Source of the DNA: Desulfuromonas sp.
GTDB taxonomy: Bacteria > Desulfobacterota > Desulfuromonadia > Desulfuromonadales > UBA2294
Length of the DNA stretch: 64,000 nt
NCBI GenBank assembly: GCA_002869615.1
Contig: PKUH01000108.1
Location: forward strand, 1 to 64,000
Direction of reading: 5' to 3'
Under the pieces are notes generated by a model that was not told the DNA's origin, did no database searches, and saw nothing but the letters and a program-made list of their open reading frames with translations. Shown one piece after another: positions 5,619-14,286 of this stretch; position 1 is the first letter of the stretch, and each line of letters begins with the position of its first letter. Made by a program: the position numbers and the translations under genes.

Positions 5619-7721
5619 CTAAACAGCAGAGGCCGCCTCACCTGTCATACGAGATGCCCTGAAGTTGAATGTGAAGATCCCACAAAGAACGACCAGTCCC
5701 GCCAGATGGATCAACAAATCAGAGGGATACAGCAACGCAACCGCGCAGCCAAAAGTTATCAAACGCACAGGCAACTTCAGCGGCGCTTCCATGAAACCCT
5801 GGATCGCCGCGGTAAAAGCATACAACCCGAACATGGCGAAGAAGAAAATCATGAAAACTTCGTCCCAGGAACCACCGATAAAGGGGGTGTAAGCGAACAA
5901 TAAGGGGACGATGTAAAGACCTTTGGCAACTTTCCATGACTGAAAGCCGGTTTCCATCGGCTTGGTACCTGCGATCGCAGCGCCAGTGAACGCAGCGAGA
6001 GCTACCGGCGGTGTGACATTGGAATCCTGGCTGAGCCAGAAGACAATCAAGTGAGCCGCCAGCAAGGCAAAGGTCATAGCGTCAGCACTGATGACCGCAT
6101 CGCGAACCATGCCGGCCATATCGATCGGAATCGTATCGACAATCGCCTGTGCGGCAGCGGTTGTCATCGGACTACCTATCTCGGCGAATCTCTCCGGCAC
6201 GGCGACCATAAAGAGCGCCTTTGCTGTTTCCGGAATGTGACCGCTCACCAACGCTTCGACCAACATATTATCCGCGATCAGAGCATGTAGCGCCGGCGCC
6301 GAGAGGGTTCCGAGAACGATATAGGCGGCCGTAACCGGCAACCCCATACCAAGCACCAGGGAAGCGAGAGCGATGAGCAGAATCGCTATAATCATGCTGT
6401 TGCCAGCCCACTCGGTAATCATCAGTGAGAAAGTATTGCCAACGCCGGCCGTGGCGATAACATTTACAATCAGGCCGACAGAGCAGAGCAGGATTGCCGT
6501 CATCACCATGTTTTTGACACCAATAGCCATCGCCTCAACGATCGCCCTGGGTCCCATCTTGTTGGCGGTAAGCCACGAAGTAACAACAACGGCAATAATA
6601 CTGATGCCCGCAGCGTAGGTTGGAGTAAAGCCATAGATCAGAAGCCCGATCAAAATACCGATCGGCAGCAGGAAGACGATGCCGCCCTTCTTGAGGACCT
6701 CAATCGCCGAAACCTCCTCGCCATCAAGCGCATTCACATGATTCTTCTTGGCCTCGATACGTACGAAAAAGGCAACCGTAGCAAAGTAAAGGATTGCCGG
6801 GAGGATACTGACCAGAATGATGGTGTTGTAGGAGATTTGCGTATAGGTTGCCATAACGAAGGCACCGGCGCCCATAATCGGCGGCATCAGCTGCCCCCCT
6901 GTCGAGGCGGCAGCTTCAACTCCGGCCGCGAACCTGGCCGGGAAACCGGCCCGTTTCATCAACGGGATAGTGATGACACCGGTTGATGCCGTGTTGGCAA
7001 CAGCCGAGCCTGAGATCGTCCCCATCAGCCCGGAAGCGAAGACCGCAACCAATCCCGGGCCACCAACCATTCGGCCGGCCACGGCTCTGGCCAGGTCGAT
7101 AACAAACTCACCGGCCCCGGAACGGAGCAGAAAAGCGCCGAAAAGCAGAAACATGAAAACGTAAGTCGCAGAGATACTGGCAATAGTGCCGAAAATTGCA
7201 TCATCGCCATATATACTGCGAAAAAGAATGGTCTCCAGACTGAGGCCGCTAAATTTAAAAACGCCATCGATCAGGCTGCCCCACCAGGCGATGTAAGACA
7301 AGGAAACAATAATCAGGAATGGGATAAACCACCCGGCCGCTCTGCGGGTAAACTCCAAGGCACAGAGAATGAGGATAATTCCGGCAACCCATTCAAGCGG
7401 ACTCATGGTTACGCCCCGCGCATAGATCGCATCTTCACGGGCGATCAGGAAGATGGCCGAGCCGGCCGCAAGCAGTCCGAGCATTACATCGAGGGATTTC
7501 CACAGCATGTTCGGATCTTTTCGCAGCGGATAAACCAGCGACGCAACCAGGGCAAAGCCGGCAAAGTGCAAAGAGTTCTGCCAAAGACTGGGAAGGATGG
7601 TTACAACATTGAACCAGATATGCAGGACCGAGACGGCGACCCCCATTACCAATAGCAAACGACTCGGACGCAAATGACTTTCAGTCTCTTGATCTTCAGC
7701 TTCTTGTTCTGTTGGGTTCAT
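5619..7721 (-). CDS. TRAP transporter permease, fused DctQ/DctM type
   Basis: 700-residue inner-membrane protein of the fused TRAP permease family (small 4-TM and large 12-TM subunits in one chain). The N-terminal about 170 residues hold the DctQ-like helices. From about residue 180 the DctM-like part shows repeated GXG-rich hydrophobic helices (GGPGLVAVFASGLMGTISGS, then GMGLPVTAAYIVLG), the family's paired signature. It is driven by a sodium or proton gradient and needs the periplasmic receptor encoded 68 bases upstream (7790-8815). Fused permeases normally pair with TAXI receptors, as here. The substrate cannot be read from sequence; TAXI-TRAP systems generally take organic or amino acids. 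Confidence 0.92.
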   Translation of the reverse strand: MNPTEQEAEDQETESHLRPSRLLLVMGVAVSVLHIWFNVVTILPSLWQNSLHFAGFALVASLVYPLRKDPNMLWKSLDVMLGLLAAGSAIFLIAREDAIYARGVTMSPLEWVAGIILILCALEFTRRAAGWFIPFLIIVSLSYIAWWGSLIDGVFKFSGLSLETILFRSIYGDDAIFGTIASISATYVFMFLLFGAFLLRSGAGEFVIDLARAVAGRMVGGPGLVAVFASGLMGTISGSAVANTASTGVITIPLMKRAGFPARFAAGVEAAASTGGQLMPPIMGAGAFVMATYTQISYNTIILVSILPAILYFATVAFFVRIEAKKNHVNALDGEEVSAIEVLKKGGIVFLLPIGILIGLLIYGFTPTYAAGISIIAVVVTSWLTANKMGPRAIVEAMAIGVKNMVMTAILLCSVGLIVNVIATAGVGNTFSLMITEWAGNSMIIAILLIALASLVLGMGLPVTAAYIVLGTLSAPALHALIADNMLVEALVSGHIPETAKALFMVAVPERFAEIGSPMTTAAAQAIVDTIPIDMAGMVRDAVISADAMTFALLAAHLIVFWLSQDSNVTPPVALAAFTGAAIAGTKPMETGFQSWKVAKGLYIVPLLFAYTPFIGGSWDEVFMIFFFAMFGLYAFTAAIQGFMEAPLKLPVRLITFGCAVALLYPSDLLIHLAGLVVLCGIFTFNFRASRMTGEAASAV

Positions 7722-7789
7722 CCAGAAATCTCCGGGATAAACTGCGGTCGTCCGTGTTAAGGGACGACCGCAGGGTGTAACTTAATATT

Positions 7790-8815
7790 CTATTTTGCCA
7801 GCAAACGCTCTGGAATTTTGATGCCAACTTCCTGATAGTATCTGGCTGCGCCCGGATGTAAAGGCATCGGCAGACCTGAAATTGCCTTTTCGATGGCCAT
7901 CGCCTTGGTGGCCCCGTGAATCGCATTGAGAAAAGGCAGGTTTTCATAAATAGTTTTGGTGATCTGGTAGACAGCATCTTCGTCAACATCAGCCCGGACC
8001 GACAAGAAATTCGGCTGAGCGATGGTGTTGATATCCTTGGCCTGACCGGGATAAGTTCCCGCCGGAATAACGTAGCGTGTCCAGAGGTCGAGGCCGCCGT
8101 CGGCCTGCTTCAACTGCTTATCGGTAAAATCGAGAACGGCGATATCGCTGACCATATTGGCAACGGCCTTGGTAACGGCGCTGGCCGGAACGCCGGCGGG
8201 GATACCAAAACCGGAGATCTGGCCGTTTTGCAGGGCATCGGCCGAGGGGCCGTAACCGACATGGATCAAGTCATAGTCTTTTTCAATATCGACACCCAGG
8301 TTGCCAAGGATGACCGTGTTCGAGCCGAGAGTGCCGGAATTCTTCTTGCCCATCGACATCGCCTCACCCTTCATGCCGACCAGATCACTAACGGTGCCGG
8401 TTTTAGCAAACTTCTTCAGCACCGCGTAGTGTTCGACATTCTGCCAGAGCATGGTGACGGCACGCAGGTTTCTCTGCGGCCCGTCATTCTTGATCGGACC
8501 GGTGCCGTTCCATGCATAAGAACCGTAAAGGCCCTGGAGAATGGCAAATTGAACTTCATTGTCACGCAGCAACTTGACGTTCTCACCGGAACCTGCCGAG
8601 TTGATGGCCGACATGGCAATCTTCTGTTTCGGCTGAAGTTTGACCTTCACCAGCGTTGAGAGGGCTACACCCACCGGATAGTAGGTACCGCCGGTCGATG
8701 CGGTCGCCAGCAGGTAGTTGCGCTCTTCCGCCGCGCGAACGTCCGATGCTGCAAAGGGGGTGAGCATTATACTGAGGGCAACAATGGCTAACAGTGTTCT
8801 CTTTAAATTGAGCAT
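7790..8815 (-). CDS. TAXI family TRAP transporter solute-binding receptor
   Basis: 341-residue periplasmic binding protein with a signal peptide (basic MLNLKR, hydrophobic core, likely cleavage near residue 28, VRA-AEE). The mature start YLLATASTGGTYYPVG is the hallmark of the TAXI family (TRAP-associated extracytoplasmic immunogenic), whose binding pocket includes this Thr/Gly-rich loop. It delivers solute to the fused permease directly downstream. ATG 8815 follows AAGGAGGAAC. It is the first gene of a three-gene unit with the permease and deaminase. A REP-like repeat and the divergent AEC gene lie upstream. Confidence 0.92.
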   Translation of the reverse strand: MLNLKRTLLAIVALSIMLTPFAASDVRAAEERNYLLATASTGGTYYPVGVALSTLVKVKLQPKQKIAMSAINSAGSGENVKLLRDNEVQFAILQGLYGSYAWNGTGPIKNDGPQRNLRAVTMLWQNVEHYAVLKKFAKTGTVSDLVGMKGEAMSMGKKNSGTLGSNTVILGNLGVDIEKDYDLIHVGYGPSADALQNGQISGFGIPAGVPASAVTKAVANMVSDIAVLDFTDKQLKQADGGLDLWTRYVIPAGTYPGQAKDINTIAQPNFLSVRADVDEDAVYQITKTIYENLPFLNAIHGATKAMAIEKAISGLPMPLHPGAARYYQEVGIKIPERLLAK

Positions 8816-8909
8816 TTGTTCCTCCTTGTACAGTTATGGTTAACAGTCTTATGAATTTACCATAAATTTAATGAAAGTGGCATACCAGGCAGGAAATATC
8901 TTTAATGAG

Positions 8910-8977
8910 TGGGGTCAGACCTTCACATTTGACAGAGCCAGAAAATAAGAAATGTCAAATGTGAAGATCTGACCCCT
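8910..8977. repeat. REP-like inverted repeat, copy 2
   Basis: Second copy of the element at 4952-5017: arms 8911-8933 and 8954-8976 with one mismatch (C at 8920), and a different 20-base loop. It lies between the divergent TAXI and AEC promoters. Retention of arm sequence with changed loop and flanks suggests dispersal rather than a single duplication. The two copies bracket the deaminase-TRAP-TAXI unit (4952-8977). Confidence 0.8.
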
Positions 8978-9048
8978 GATTGCATTGGAACTTTAATGGC
9001 TACTCATAATAAATTAATGATACATTATCGAGCAGGAGAGAGCATGAC

Positions 9049-9996
9049 ATGATCAACGATTTTCTTTTCGCGGTACATATCACCGCGCCGATCTTCTTCA
9101 TCATCGGATTCGGCATATTTTTCAAGCGCCTGGGCTGGATCACTGACGAATTCGCCAGGATCGGCTCTGATCTCGTCTTCAAGGTCACCCTGCCTTGCCT
9201 GCTCTTCGTCAAGTTGGTCGACACCGATTTCGAGAATGGCATCCCGGTGCTTCTGATCACTTACGCCCTGATCGCCACGACCATTGTTTTTCTTCTGCTC
9301 GACAACGTTATCTGCAAGTCGATTGCTTCAGGCGCAGACCGGGGCGCTTTCGTCCAGGGAACGTTCCGGGGCAATATGGGCATCATCGGTCTGGCCTATT
9401 GCCTGAGTGCCTTCGGTGAGAGTGTGATCACCATCGCCTCGATCTACCTGGCGATCATGACCACACTCTACAATGTTCTCTCAATAATCACCCTGTCGCG
9501 CCATCAACAGCAGGAGAATACCCCGAACATGGGAGCCTACGTCATCAAGAGTGTGGCAAAGAACCCGCTGATTATTGCAATCGCGGCCGGGGTCAGTGTC
9601 GCCCTGATAAAAATGCCAGTGCCGGAGATCCTGCTTAGTACTGGAGAATATTTTGCCGGAATGACCCTGCCGCTTGCCCTGCTCTGTGCCGGCGCCTCGA
9701 TCCGCCTGAAAGAATTTCAGTCATCACCGCTTCTGTACTGGGCGACCTGCGGCAAGCTCTTCTTTGTACCGCTGATTGTCACGGGAGGCGGGATAGCCAT
9801 CGGTCTGCGTGGCGAAAGCCTTGGTGTCCTTTTCCTGATGAGCGCCTCGCCGACAGCTGCAGCAAGCTACCCGATGGCGCAGGCGTTGGGGGCAAACTAC
9901 CATCTTGCTGCCGCCATTATCGCAGCAACCTCTCTGGCTTCTATCTGTTCATCTACTCTCGGAATCTTTTTGCTGCGGGTTTTTGACCTGATTTGA
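9049..9996 (+). CDS. AEC family transporter (auxin efflux carrier-like)
   Basis: 315-residue inner-membrane protein with about 10 predicted helices of the auxin-efflux-carrier superfamily. The N-terminal helix (FFIIGFGIFFKRLGWI), the FRGNMGIIGLAYCLS segment and the repeated second half (MTLPLALLCAGASIRL, then SASPTAAASYPMAQALG) follow the family's pattern. Bacterial members carry carboxylates such as malonate (MdcF) or malate. ATG 9049 follows AGGAGAG. Divergent from the TAXI/TRAP unit and 1.2 kb from malonyl-CoA decarboxylase, which makes malonate a candidate substrate; that is inference. Confidence 0.85.
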   Translation: MINDFLFAVHITAPIFFIIGFGIFFKRLGWITDEFARIGSDLVFKVTLPCLLFVKLVDTDFENGIPVLLITYALIATTIVFLLLDNVICKSIASGADRGAFVQGTFRGNMGIIGLAYCLSAFGESVITIASIYLAIMTTLYNVLSIITLSRHQQQENTPNMGAYVIKSVAKNPLIIAIAAGVSVALIKMPVPEILLSTGEYFAGMTLPLALLCAGASIRLKEFQSSPLLYWATCGKLFFVPLIVTGGGIAIGLRGESLGVLFLMSASPTAAASYPMAQALGANYHLAAAIIAATSLASICSSTLGIFLLRVFDLI

Positions 9997-10024
9997 CATT
10001 CTTAACATCTTGAACATAAGGGTG

Positions 10025-10564
10025 TTAAAGGGTCTCTTCACTCGGTCTGGGCGGCCGTTTACTTTTGTCTTGTTTCCTTGATTTAAACAATTGCGAAACC
10101 GCATCCCTCATAAAATTAATGGAATCGGCGCTTCCCCGCAAACTGAACCTGACAACCTTGAACCTGTCCGATTGCAACGGCAGAGCAAAACCGATTAAAT
10201 TGCCCTTTTTCGCAGCTTTGTCGATCAGGTCAAAATCACTGAAGTAATATTGATATTTGTCGATTTTCGAAAGATATCCGCCACAGATAAATGAGGTATT
10301 GTATGCACCTTTGTCTGAATTTATCAGAACAGGGTATTCAGAATCTTTCTTGCAGGCTGTCTTCATGCCAATGAGATAAACACAATGTTCTGTTTCAATG
10401 AAACAGTACTGCCCAAAAACATTTCCAGTGTCACTTATTGTGGCTGCATAAATAAATCCTGCATCGGAGAAGTCGACCATCCAATCCTTAAATTGCTCAC
10501 CCTCTGAATAGGAGAAGGAGCCGGTAAAGAAAACCATAAAAAACAAGCAGAGAATAATTCGCAT
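10025..10564 (-). CDS. Unrecognised secreted protein
   Basis: About 179 residues with a clear signal peptide (MRIILCLFFMVFFTGSFSYS), so exported. The mature part has four Cys residues (YCFIETEHC, TACKKD, FICGGY) that could form disulfides, a predominantly beta pattern and a basic, Pro-containing tail. No family recognised. The start is placed at MRIILC (10564), where a signal peptide begins, rather than at 10702, which would overlap the YcxB-like gene and add a non-conserved basic extension. It follows that gene by 28 bases in the same operon as malonyl-CoA decarboxylase. Confidence 0.65.
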   Translation of the reverse strand: MRIILCLFFMVFFTGSFSYSEGEQFKDWMVDFSDAGFIYAATISDTGNVFGQYCFIETEHCVYLIGMKTACKKDSEYPVLINSDKGAYNTSFICGGYLSKIDKYQYYFSDFDLIDKAAKKGNLIGFALPLQSDRFKVVRFSLRGSADSINFMRDAVSQLFKSRKQDKSKRPPRPSEETL

Positions 10565-10592
10565 AGATATCAACCTAATCCCATAAACCGGA

Positions 10593-11126
10593 CTATTTCT
10601 TTTTGGTCTTCCTTCGAAGTGTCTTGATAAAGCCGTCATAATCTCCTTCAATAACCGAATTTTTCGGGATGATGTGGGCATTCGATGCCGAGGTATAGAC
10701 ATAGGTATGATCGTCTGAGGAAATAATTTTCTCGACCGACTTGAGCGCTATCCTGTTCTCCGTGGCCTCCGACTTAAGCATCAGCTCGTTGCCAACAATT
10801 TCCAGCTCTTGCTGGCCGAGCAACGCTTCATTCTGCGGTTCCGCATAAACCTTCCGGAGCTGCCGGGCCGTACTCCAGCGAAAGAATGCCGGCTGAAGAA
10901 AGTATATCGGAGTCGAAACGCAAAACGCGACAAAGCTGATAACGATGGCTGTCTTGGACGGCGTCGCCCGTTCGACAAACATGATCGCCGATACTGCGAC
11001 CAGCGGCGTAAAAGCCCAGACCAGGCGCATGATTGACAGTTTGCGCTTCATTTCCGGAATCGAATCAATATGGTCCTGGTTAAATTTAACCGCATCTTCG
11101 AGCTTGAGAGAATAAATCAGTTTCAT
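10593..11126 (-). CDS. YcxB-like membrane protein
   Basis: 177 residues. An N-terminal strand region (KLIYSLKLEDAVKFNQDHI) is followed by two membrane helices (about 33-52 and 57-79) and a C-terminal PH-like beta domain (QQELEIVGNELMLKSEATENRIALKSV, then HIIPKNSV). This is the layout of the YcxB family, whose function is unknown. It sits between malonyl-CoA decarboxylase (55 bases upstream) and the secreted protein gene (28 bases downstream). Confidence 0.7.
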   Translation of the reverse strand: MKLIYSLKLEDAVKFNQDHIDSIPEMKRKLSIMRLVWAFTPLVAVSAIMFVERATPSKTAIVISFVAFCVSTPIYFLQPAFFRWSTARQLRKVYAEPQNEALLGQQELEIVGNELMLKSEATENRIALKSVEKIISSDDHTYVYTSASNAHIIPKNSVIEGDYDGFIKTLRRKTKKK

Positions 11127-11181
11127 TGTTTCCCATCCTTAAAATTAAAAAGCAGTAAACAGGGGTTCTGGTTAAATAACT

Positions 11182-12564
11182 CTACTTAAGTGATTTGATT
11201 GCCGACGACAGGATGATCTTTCCCTGGGTGGCGTAAAATTCATGGTTTTTCTCGATATCCTTGATCGGGTAAAGGTAATTGACCATCAGACCGAATGATT
11301 GTTCCATCCCTTTTCCGGAAACATCTCCAAGCCAGTTCACCCGCTCAATCCGGGCGCCGTTGCCGAGATGGAAACGCTCGACCGGATCGATCGGCTGACC
11401 ATCGTCGCGGGTGGTGTGGAAATAGTGATAGAGTAGCTTTTCGAGAATCGGTTTTAATACTGTCGACACGTTGTCGTCGTGCGCCCATTCATTCTGCTCA
11501 AGGAAATTAAGTAAATCAGGCTCTGCCGAACGGTTGATCGACAACTGGGCCAGTTCAAGCATGCCGTCGGCATCAATCAGACGGACCCTCTCCTCCTCAT
11601 CAAGGCTGTTGAGCCAGCGCCTGAATCCCGGAATCGGCGACAGGGTCGCAAAGGTCTTGATATTGGGAAGCTCGGCCTTAAGCGATGCAACAACCCGCTT
11701 GATCAGGAAATTACCGAAACTGATCCCCTTGAGCCCTTGCTGGGCATTGGAGATCGAATAAAAGATAGCAGTATCCGCCTTCTCTGGATCAACATCCGGC
11801 GTACTTTCATCAAGTAAGGTCTGGACACTCTCGGCAATCCCGTTAGTCAGGGCTACTTCAACAAAAATCAGCGGCTCACCCGGCATGTTCGGATGGAAGA
11901 AAGCATAGCAACGGCGATCCAGGTGCAGGCGATGCCGTAAATCCTGCCATGAATTGATTTCATGCACCGCTTCGTACTCAACCAATTTTTCCAGAAGAGC
12001 CGCCGGTGACTGCCAGTCGACCTGACGCATTTTCAGCAAACCGACATCGAACCAGTTCGCCAGCAGGTGTCTCAATTCCCGGTCAAAAGGTTTCAGATCA
12101 CTGTTCTCACGACAGAATCCAAGAAGATCACGCCGTAAATCGACCAGAAATTTGATGCCATTCGGCAGAGCACTGAACTGACTCAACAATTTCAGTCGGG
12201 GCGGTTCCAAAAGATCACGCATGGCCGCCTCGACCGAGCTATAATCGGCATCACTGGCGAGGTAGGCATGGCACTGTTTGCGCATTGCGGCGCGATCAAG
12301 CCCGTATTCGTTGGCCAGAATTTCGAGGAAACGGCGGCGGCCGGTTTGCGAAAGATGCTGGTAAAGTTCACCAATCTGCATGGCATGACTGCGCGCCGAA
12401 ACTTCTCCGCCCCTGGCTCCGATCCAGTTATCGAGATGTCGCCTGAGGATCTCTTCGTCGCCGTTTGCAAGGTCGAGGTCAACGCGACTGTGGCGATCAC
12501 CGAGCAGGCTACCGGTCAGATTCGACCAACTTCGCCCCAGATTTTTCAGACTGTATTTAAACAT
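11182..12564 (-). CDS. Malonyl-CoA decarboxylase
   Basis: 460 residues of the eukaryote/MatA-type malonyl-CoA decarboxylase family (EC 4.1.1.9), converting malonyl-CoA to acetyl-CoA and CO2. The N-terminal helical domain covers about residues 1-180. The GNAT-like catalytic domain follows with HPNMPGEPLIFVEVALT, FYSISNAQQGLKGISFGN (conserved Ser), TLSPIPGFRRWL and FHLGNGARIERVNWLGD (catalytic His region). In rhizobia this enzyme works with malonyl-CoA synthetase and a carrier in malonate use. No synthetase is seen here, but an AEC carrier is nearby. It leads an operon with the YcxB-like and secreted protein genes, and a terminator upstream separates it from the porin-like unit. Confidence 0.9.
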   Translation of the reverse strand: MFKYSLKNLGRSWSNLTGSLLGDRHSRVDLDLANGDEEILRRHLDNWIGARGGEVSARSHAMQIGELYQHLSQTGRRRFLEILANEYGLDRAAMRKQCHAYLASDADYSSVEAAMRDLLEPPRLKLLSQFSALPNGIKFLVDLRRDLLGFCRENSDLKPFDRELRHLLANWFDVGLLKMRQVDWQSPAALLEKLVEYEAVHEINSWQDLRHRLHLDRRCYAFFHPNMPGEPLIFVEVALTNGIAESVQTLLDESTPDVDPEKADTAIFYSISNAQQGLKGISFGNFLIKRVVASLKAELPNIKTFATLSPIPGFRRWLNSLDEEERVRLIDADGMLELAQLSINRSAEPDLLNFLEQNEWAHDDNVSTVLKPILEKLLYHYFHTTRDDGQPIDPVERFHLGNGARIERVNWLGDVSGKGMEQSFGLMVNYLYPIKDIEKNHEFYATQGKIILSSAIKSLK

Positions 12565-12686
12565 GGTTCTCCCCGGCCCGAATTTTCGGTTGCCTAAAGG
12601 TATCGTGACTAGAAAGAAACTTCCAGAAGATTTTCAGAAAGGTTTCCGGATGGGGAGCAGATGATTCAGACTCACCATTATTCAAC

Positions 12687-12710
12687 AAAAAAAGGGAGCC
12701 GAAGCTCCCC
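12687..12710 (-). terminator. Intrinsic terminator with UUCG loop
   Basis: On the minus strand GGGAGC-TTCG-GCTCCC is followed by seven T. It lies 22 bases past the small membrane protein's stop and ends the 13625-12732 transcription unit before malonyl-CoA decarboxylase. Confidence 0.9.
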
Positions 12711-12731
12711 TCTTTCGGTACTTATCCATGT

Positions 12732-12980
12732 TCAATCATCGAGGCTTCTTGTTTTGTTGATCATTTTATCCTTGTTGCTCGTTCCGGTTTCAATCGATTC
12801 GCCGAACAGGCCGATCGCATAGATGATGCAGGCCATGATCACCAGAAATATGACAAACTTGAAGCTCGCTTTCGGTTTTTGGTAAGCAATAACCACAAAG
12901 ATTACCGCAATCACGACCACGACAATGGAATACTCATGATAAAACTCGACGGCATACATCCACATTGTTTCAAAATTCAT
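12732..12980 (-). CDS. Small two-helix membrane protein, unrecognised
   Basis: 82 residues: two hydrophobic helices (SIVVVVIAVIFVVIAYQ and FVIFLVIMACIIYAIGLFG) and a short charged tail. ATG 12980 follows GAGGT, six bases after the stop of the porin-like gene, so the pair is co-transcribed and ends at a UUCG-loop terminator. No family recognised. The context suggests an envelope role. Confidence 0.75.
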   Translation of the reverse strand: MNFETMWMYAVEFYHEYSIVVVVIAVIFVVIAYQKPKASFKFVIFLVIMACIIYAIGLFGESIETGTSNKDKMINKTRSLDD

Positions 12981-12986
12981 ATCACT

Positions 12987-13625
12987 TTACCTCGGCTGCG
13001 TTCGGAAAAAGAAGGCGAAATTGACATAAGCAAGCTCGGTATCGGCACTGAAGTGGCTGCTTTCCCAGGCAGTCCCATTCCAGTTCGGACCCCGGCCATG
13101 ATACCCCATCATGATATAACCACCTTTGGCCGACATGCTCAGTCGGCCCGGGAAATTGAAGTTGACCCCGGCGGTCGCCCCGACCCCGAATCCGTACAGA
13201 TCAAAATCACGGGCGGTTGCTCCTTCGAGGTCTCCCTCAATCAACTCCATGCGGATTTCCGGGCCGAACCAGAGCCTGATATTAGGAGCGACCAGACCAC
13301 CGAAACCAAAATTGTGATTCATGACCAGGCCGTCAAGGTCGGCATCGACGCCGGCCCGATTATTGTAGTCTTCAATCTCGAGCATTGTTCGGCCAAGTTC
13401 AAGACGGTAATTGAACATCCTGTTCGTAGCGAGATTGGAGTCGACGACAAAGCCAAAATCGTGGTGTGTGCTGTCGATATCAAAATCATAATCGCCATCC
13501 CAGTCGCCATCAGTTACCTTGCCATCCTGGAAATACATCCCGATGCCGCCGGCAAAAACGGGGGTCGCGAGCAGTGACAGCAACAGGACGATCAGGCTGA
13601 AGCGGATCAGGTTAGTGATGTTCAT
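12987..13625 (-). CDS. Outer-membrane beta-barrel-like protein
   Basis: 212 residues with a signal peptide (hydrophobic RFSLIVLLLSLLATPVFA) and a mature part of alternating, Asp/Gly/aromatic-rich strands (FGFVVDSNLA, YRLELGRTMLEI, VNFNFPGRLSMSAKGGYIMMGY). It ends YVNFAFFFRTQPR, consistent with a small 8-stranded outer-membrane barrel. Start at MNITN (13625), 7 bases after GGGGAGG, rather than six codons upstream. Specific function unknown. Confidence 0.75.
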   Translation of the reverse strand: MNITNLIRFSLIVLLLSLLATPVFAGGIGMYFQDGKVTDGDWDGDYDFDIDSTHHDFGFVVDSNLATNRMFNYRLELGRTMLEIEDYNNRAGVDADLDGLVMNHNFGFGGLVAPNIRLWFGPEIRMELIEGDLEGATARDFDLYGFGVGATAGVNFNFPGRLSMSAKGGYIMMGYHGRGPNWNGTAWESSHFSADTELAYVNFAFFFRTQPR

Positions 13626-13943
13626 ATAAGCCTCCCCGGGCAAGAATGGTGAAAGTCATACCTCAGTGTCAGAATTTTGCACAGATCATGCCATAGATTA
13701 GAATATCATAAGGCAACAATCTCAATTGTCAGCGGAACCGGGTATGAGGTAGAGATAACAACGTCTGGATAAATTATAACAGCGACATACTGCCATAAAG
13801 CTGCCAGAATGAGTTACAACAAAAAAGTTTTTTTGCAACGTATTGGCTTGCATTGTAGATTATTAACAACAAATCCGTCCCCGGCAGACAGCTTCGGTTT
13901 CCGGAGACTCCTGTACGGTGACGCCAACAATCGGGAGAATATC
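13626..13943. other. Divergent intergenic region
   Basis: 318 bases between the leftward barrel protein and rightward cytochrome c. It contains the cytochrome promoter (13833-13861). I see no gene; a 45-codon in-frame extension of the cytochrome lies here but overlaps its promoter and lacks a binding site. Confidence 0.5.
13833..13861 (+). promoter_or_regulatory. Predicted promoter of the cytochrome c gene
   Basis: TTGCAA (13833-13838) and TAGATT (13856-13861) with a 17-base spacer, about 80 bases before the ATG at 13944. Predicted from sequence only. Confidence 0.45.
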
Positions 13944-14270
13944 ATGCGACAATCGATCTTGGCGACTTTGCTAATCTTGTATGCAGCCACACCCCTTATG
14001 GCGACAGAAGTTCCGACCGTTGAACTCGGGCAGAAACTGTTTGAATCGACCCTGATCGGCAGCAACGGCAATAGCTGCTCGGGTTGTCATCCCGACGGTA
14101 AAGGCCTCGAAGAGATTGACGCCTACGATGACGGCATGCTCAAGGAGATGACTAATTTCTGTATCCGGGATGCGCTCAAAGGTGAAATGATGGATCTCGA
14201 GTCGACCGAAATAGAATCGTTTCTGCTCTACCTGCGCAAGCTGCACCGATCGATGCAACCGAAGCAATAG
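13944..14270 (+). CDS. Monohaem periplasmic cytochrome c
   Basis: 108 residues: signal peptide 1-20 (LLILYAATPLMA) and a single CSGCH haem c attachment site at 45-49. MLKEM or GEMM Met residues (about 67-90) are candidate axial ligands, with a final helix IESFLLYLRKLHR typical of class I cytochromes c. It is likely a soluble electron carrier, common in metal- or sulfur-reducing Desulfuromonadales. Start at ATG 13944 after CGGGAGA gives a proper signal peptide; the upstream extension does not. Its neighbours are divergent or convergent, so it is a single-gene unit. Confidence 0.85.
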   Translation: MRQSILATLLILYAATPLMATEVPTVELGQKLFESTLIGSNGNSCSGCHPDGKGLEEIDAYDDGMLKEMTNFCIRDALKGEMMDLESTEIESFLLYLRKLHRSMQPKQ

Positions 14271-14286
14271 TGTTGATCGGGCATCA

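Noticed and set aside
12879-13577. 232-codon plus-strand frame opposite the barrel protein
   Set aside because: The minus-strand gene has a signal peptide, binding site and terminator; the plus-strand frame has none.
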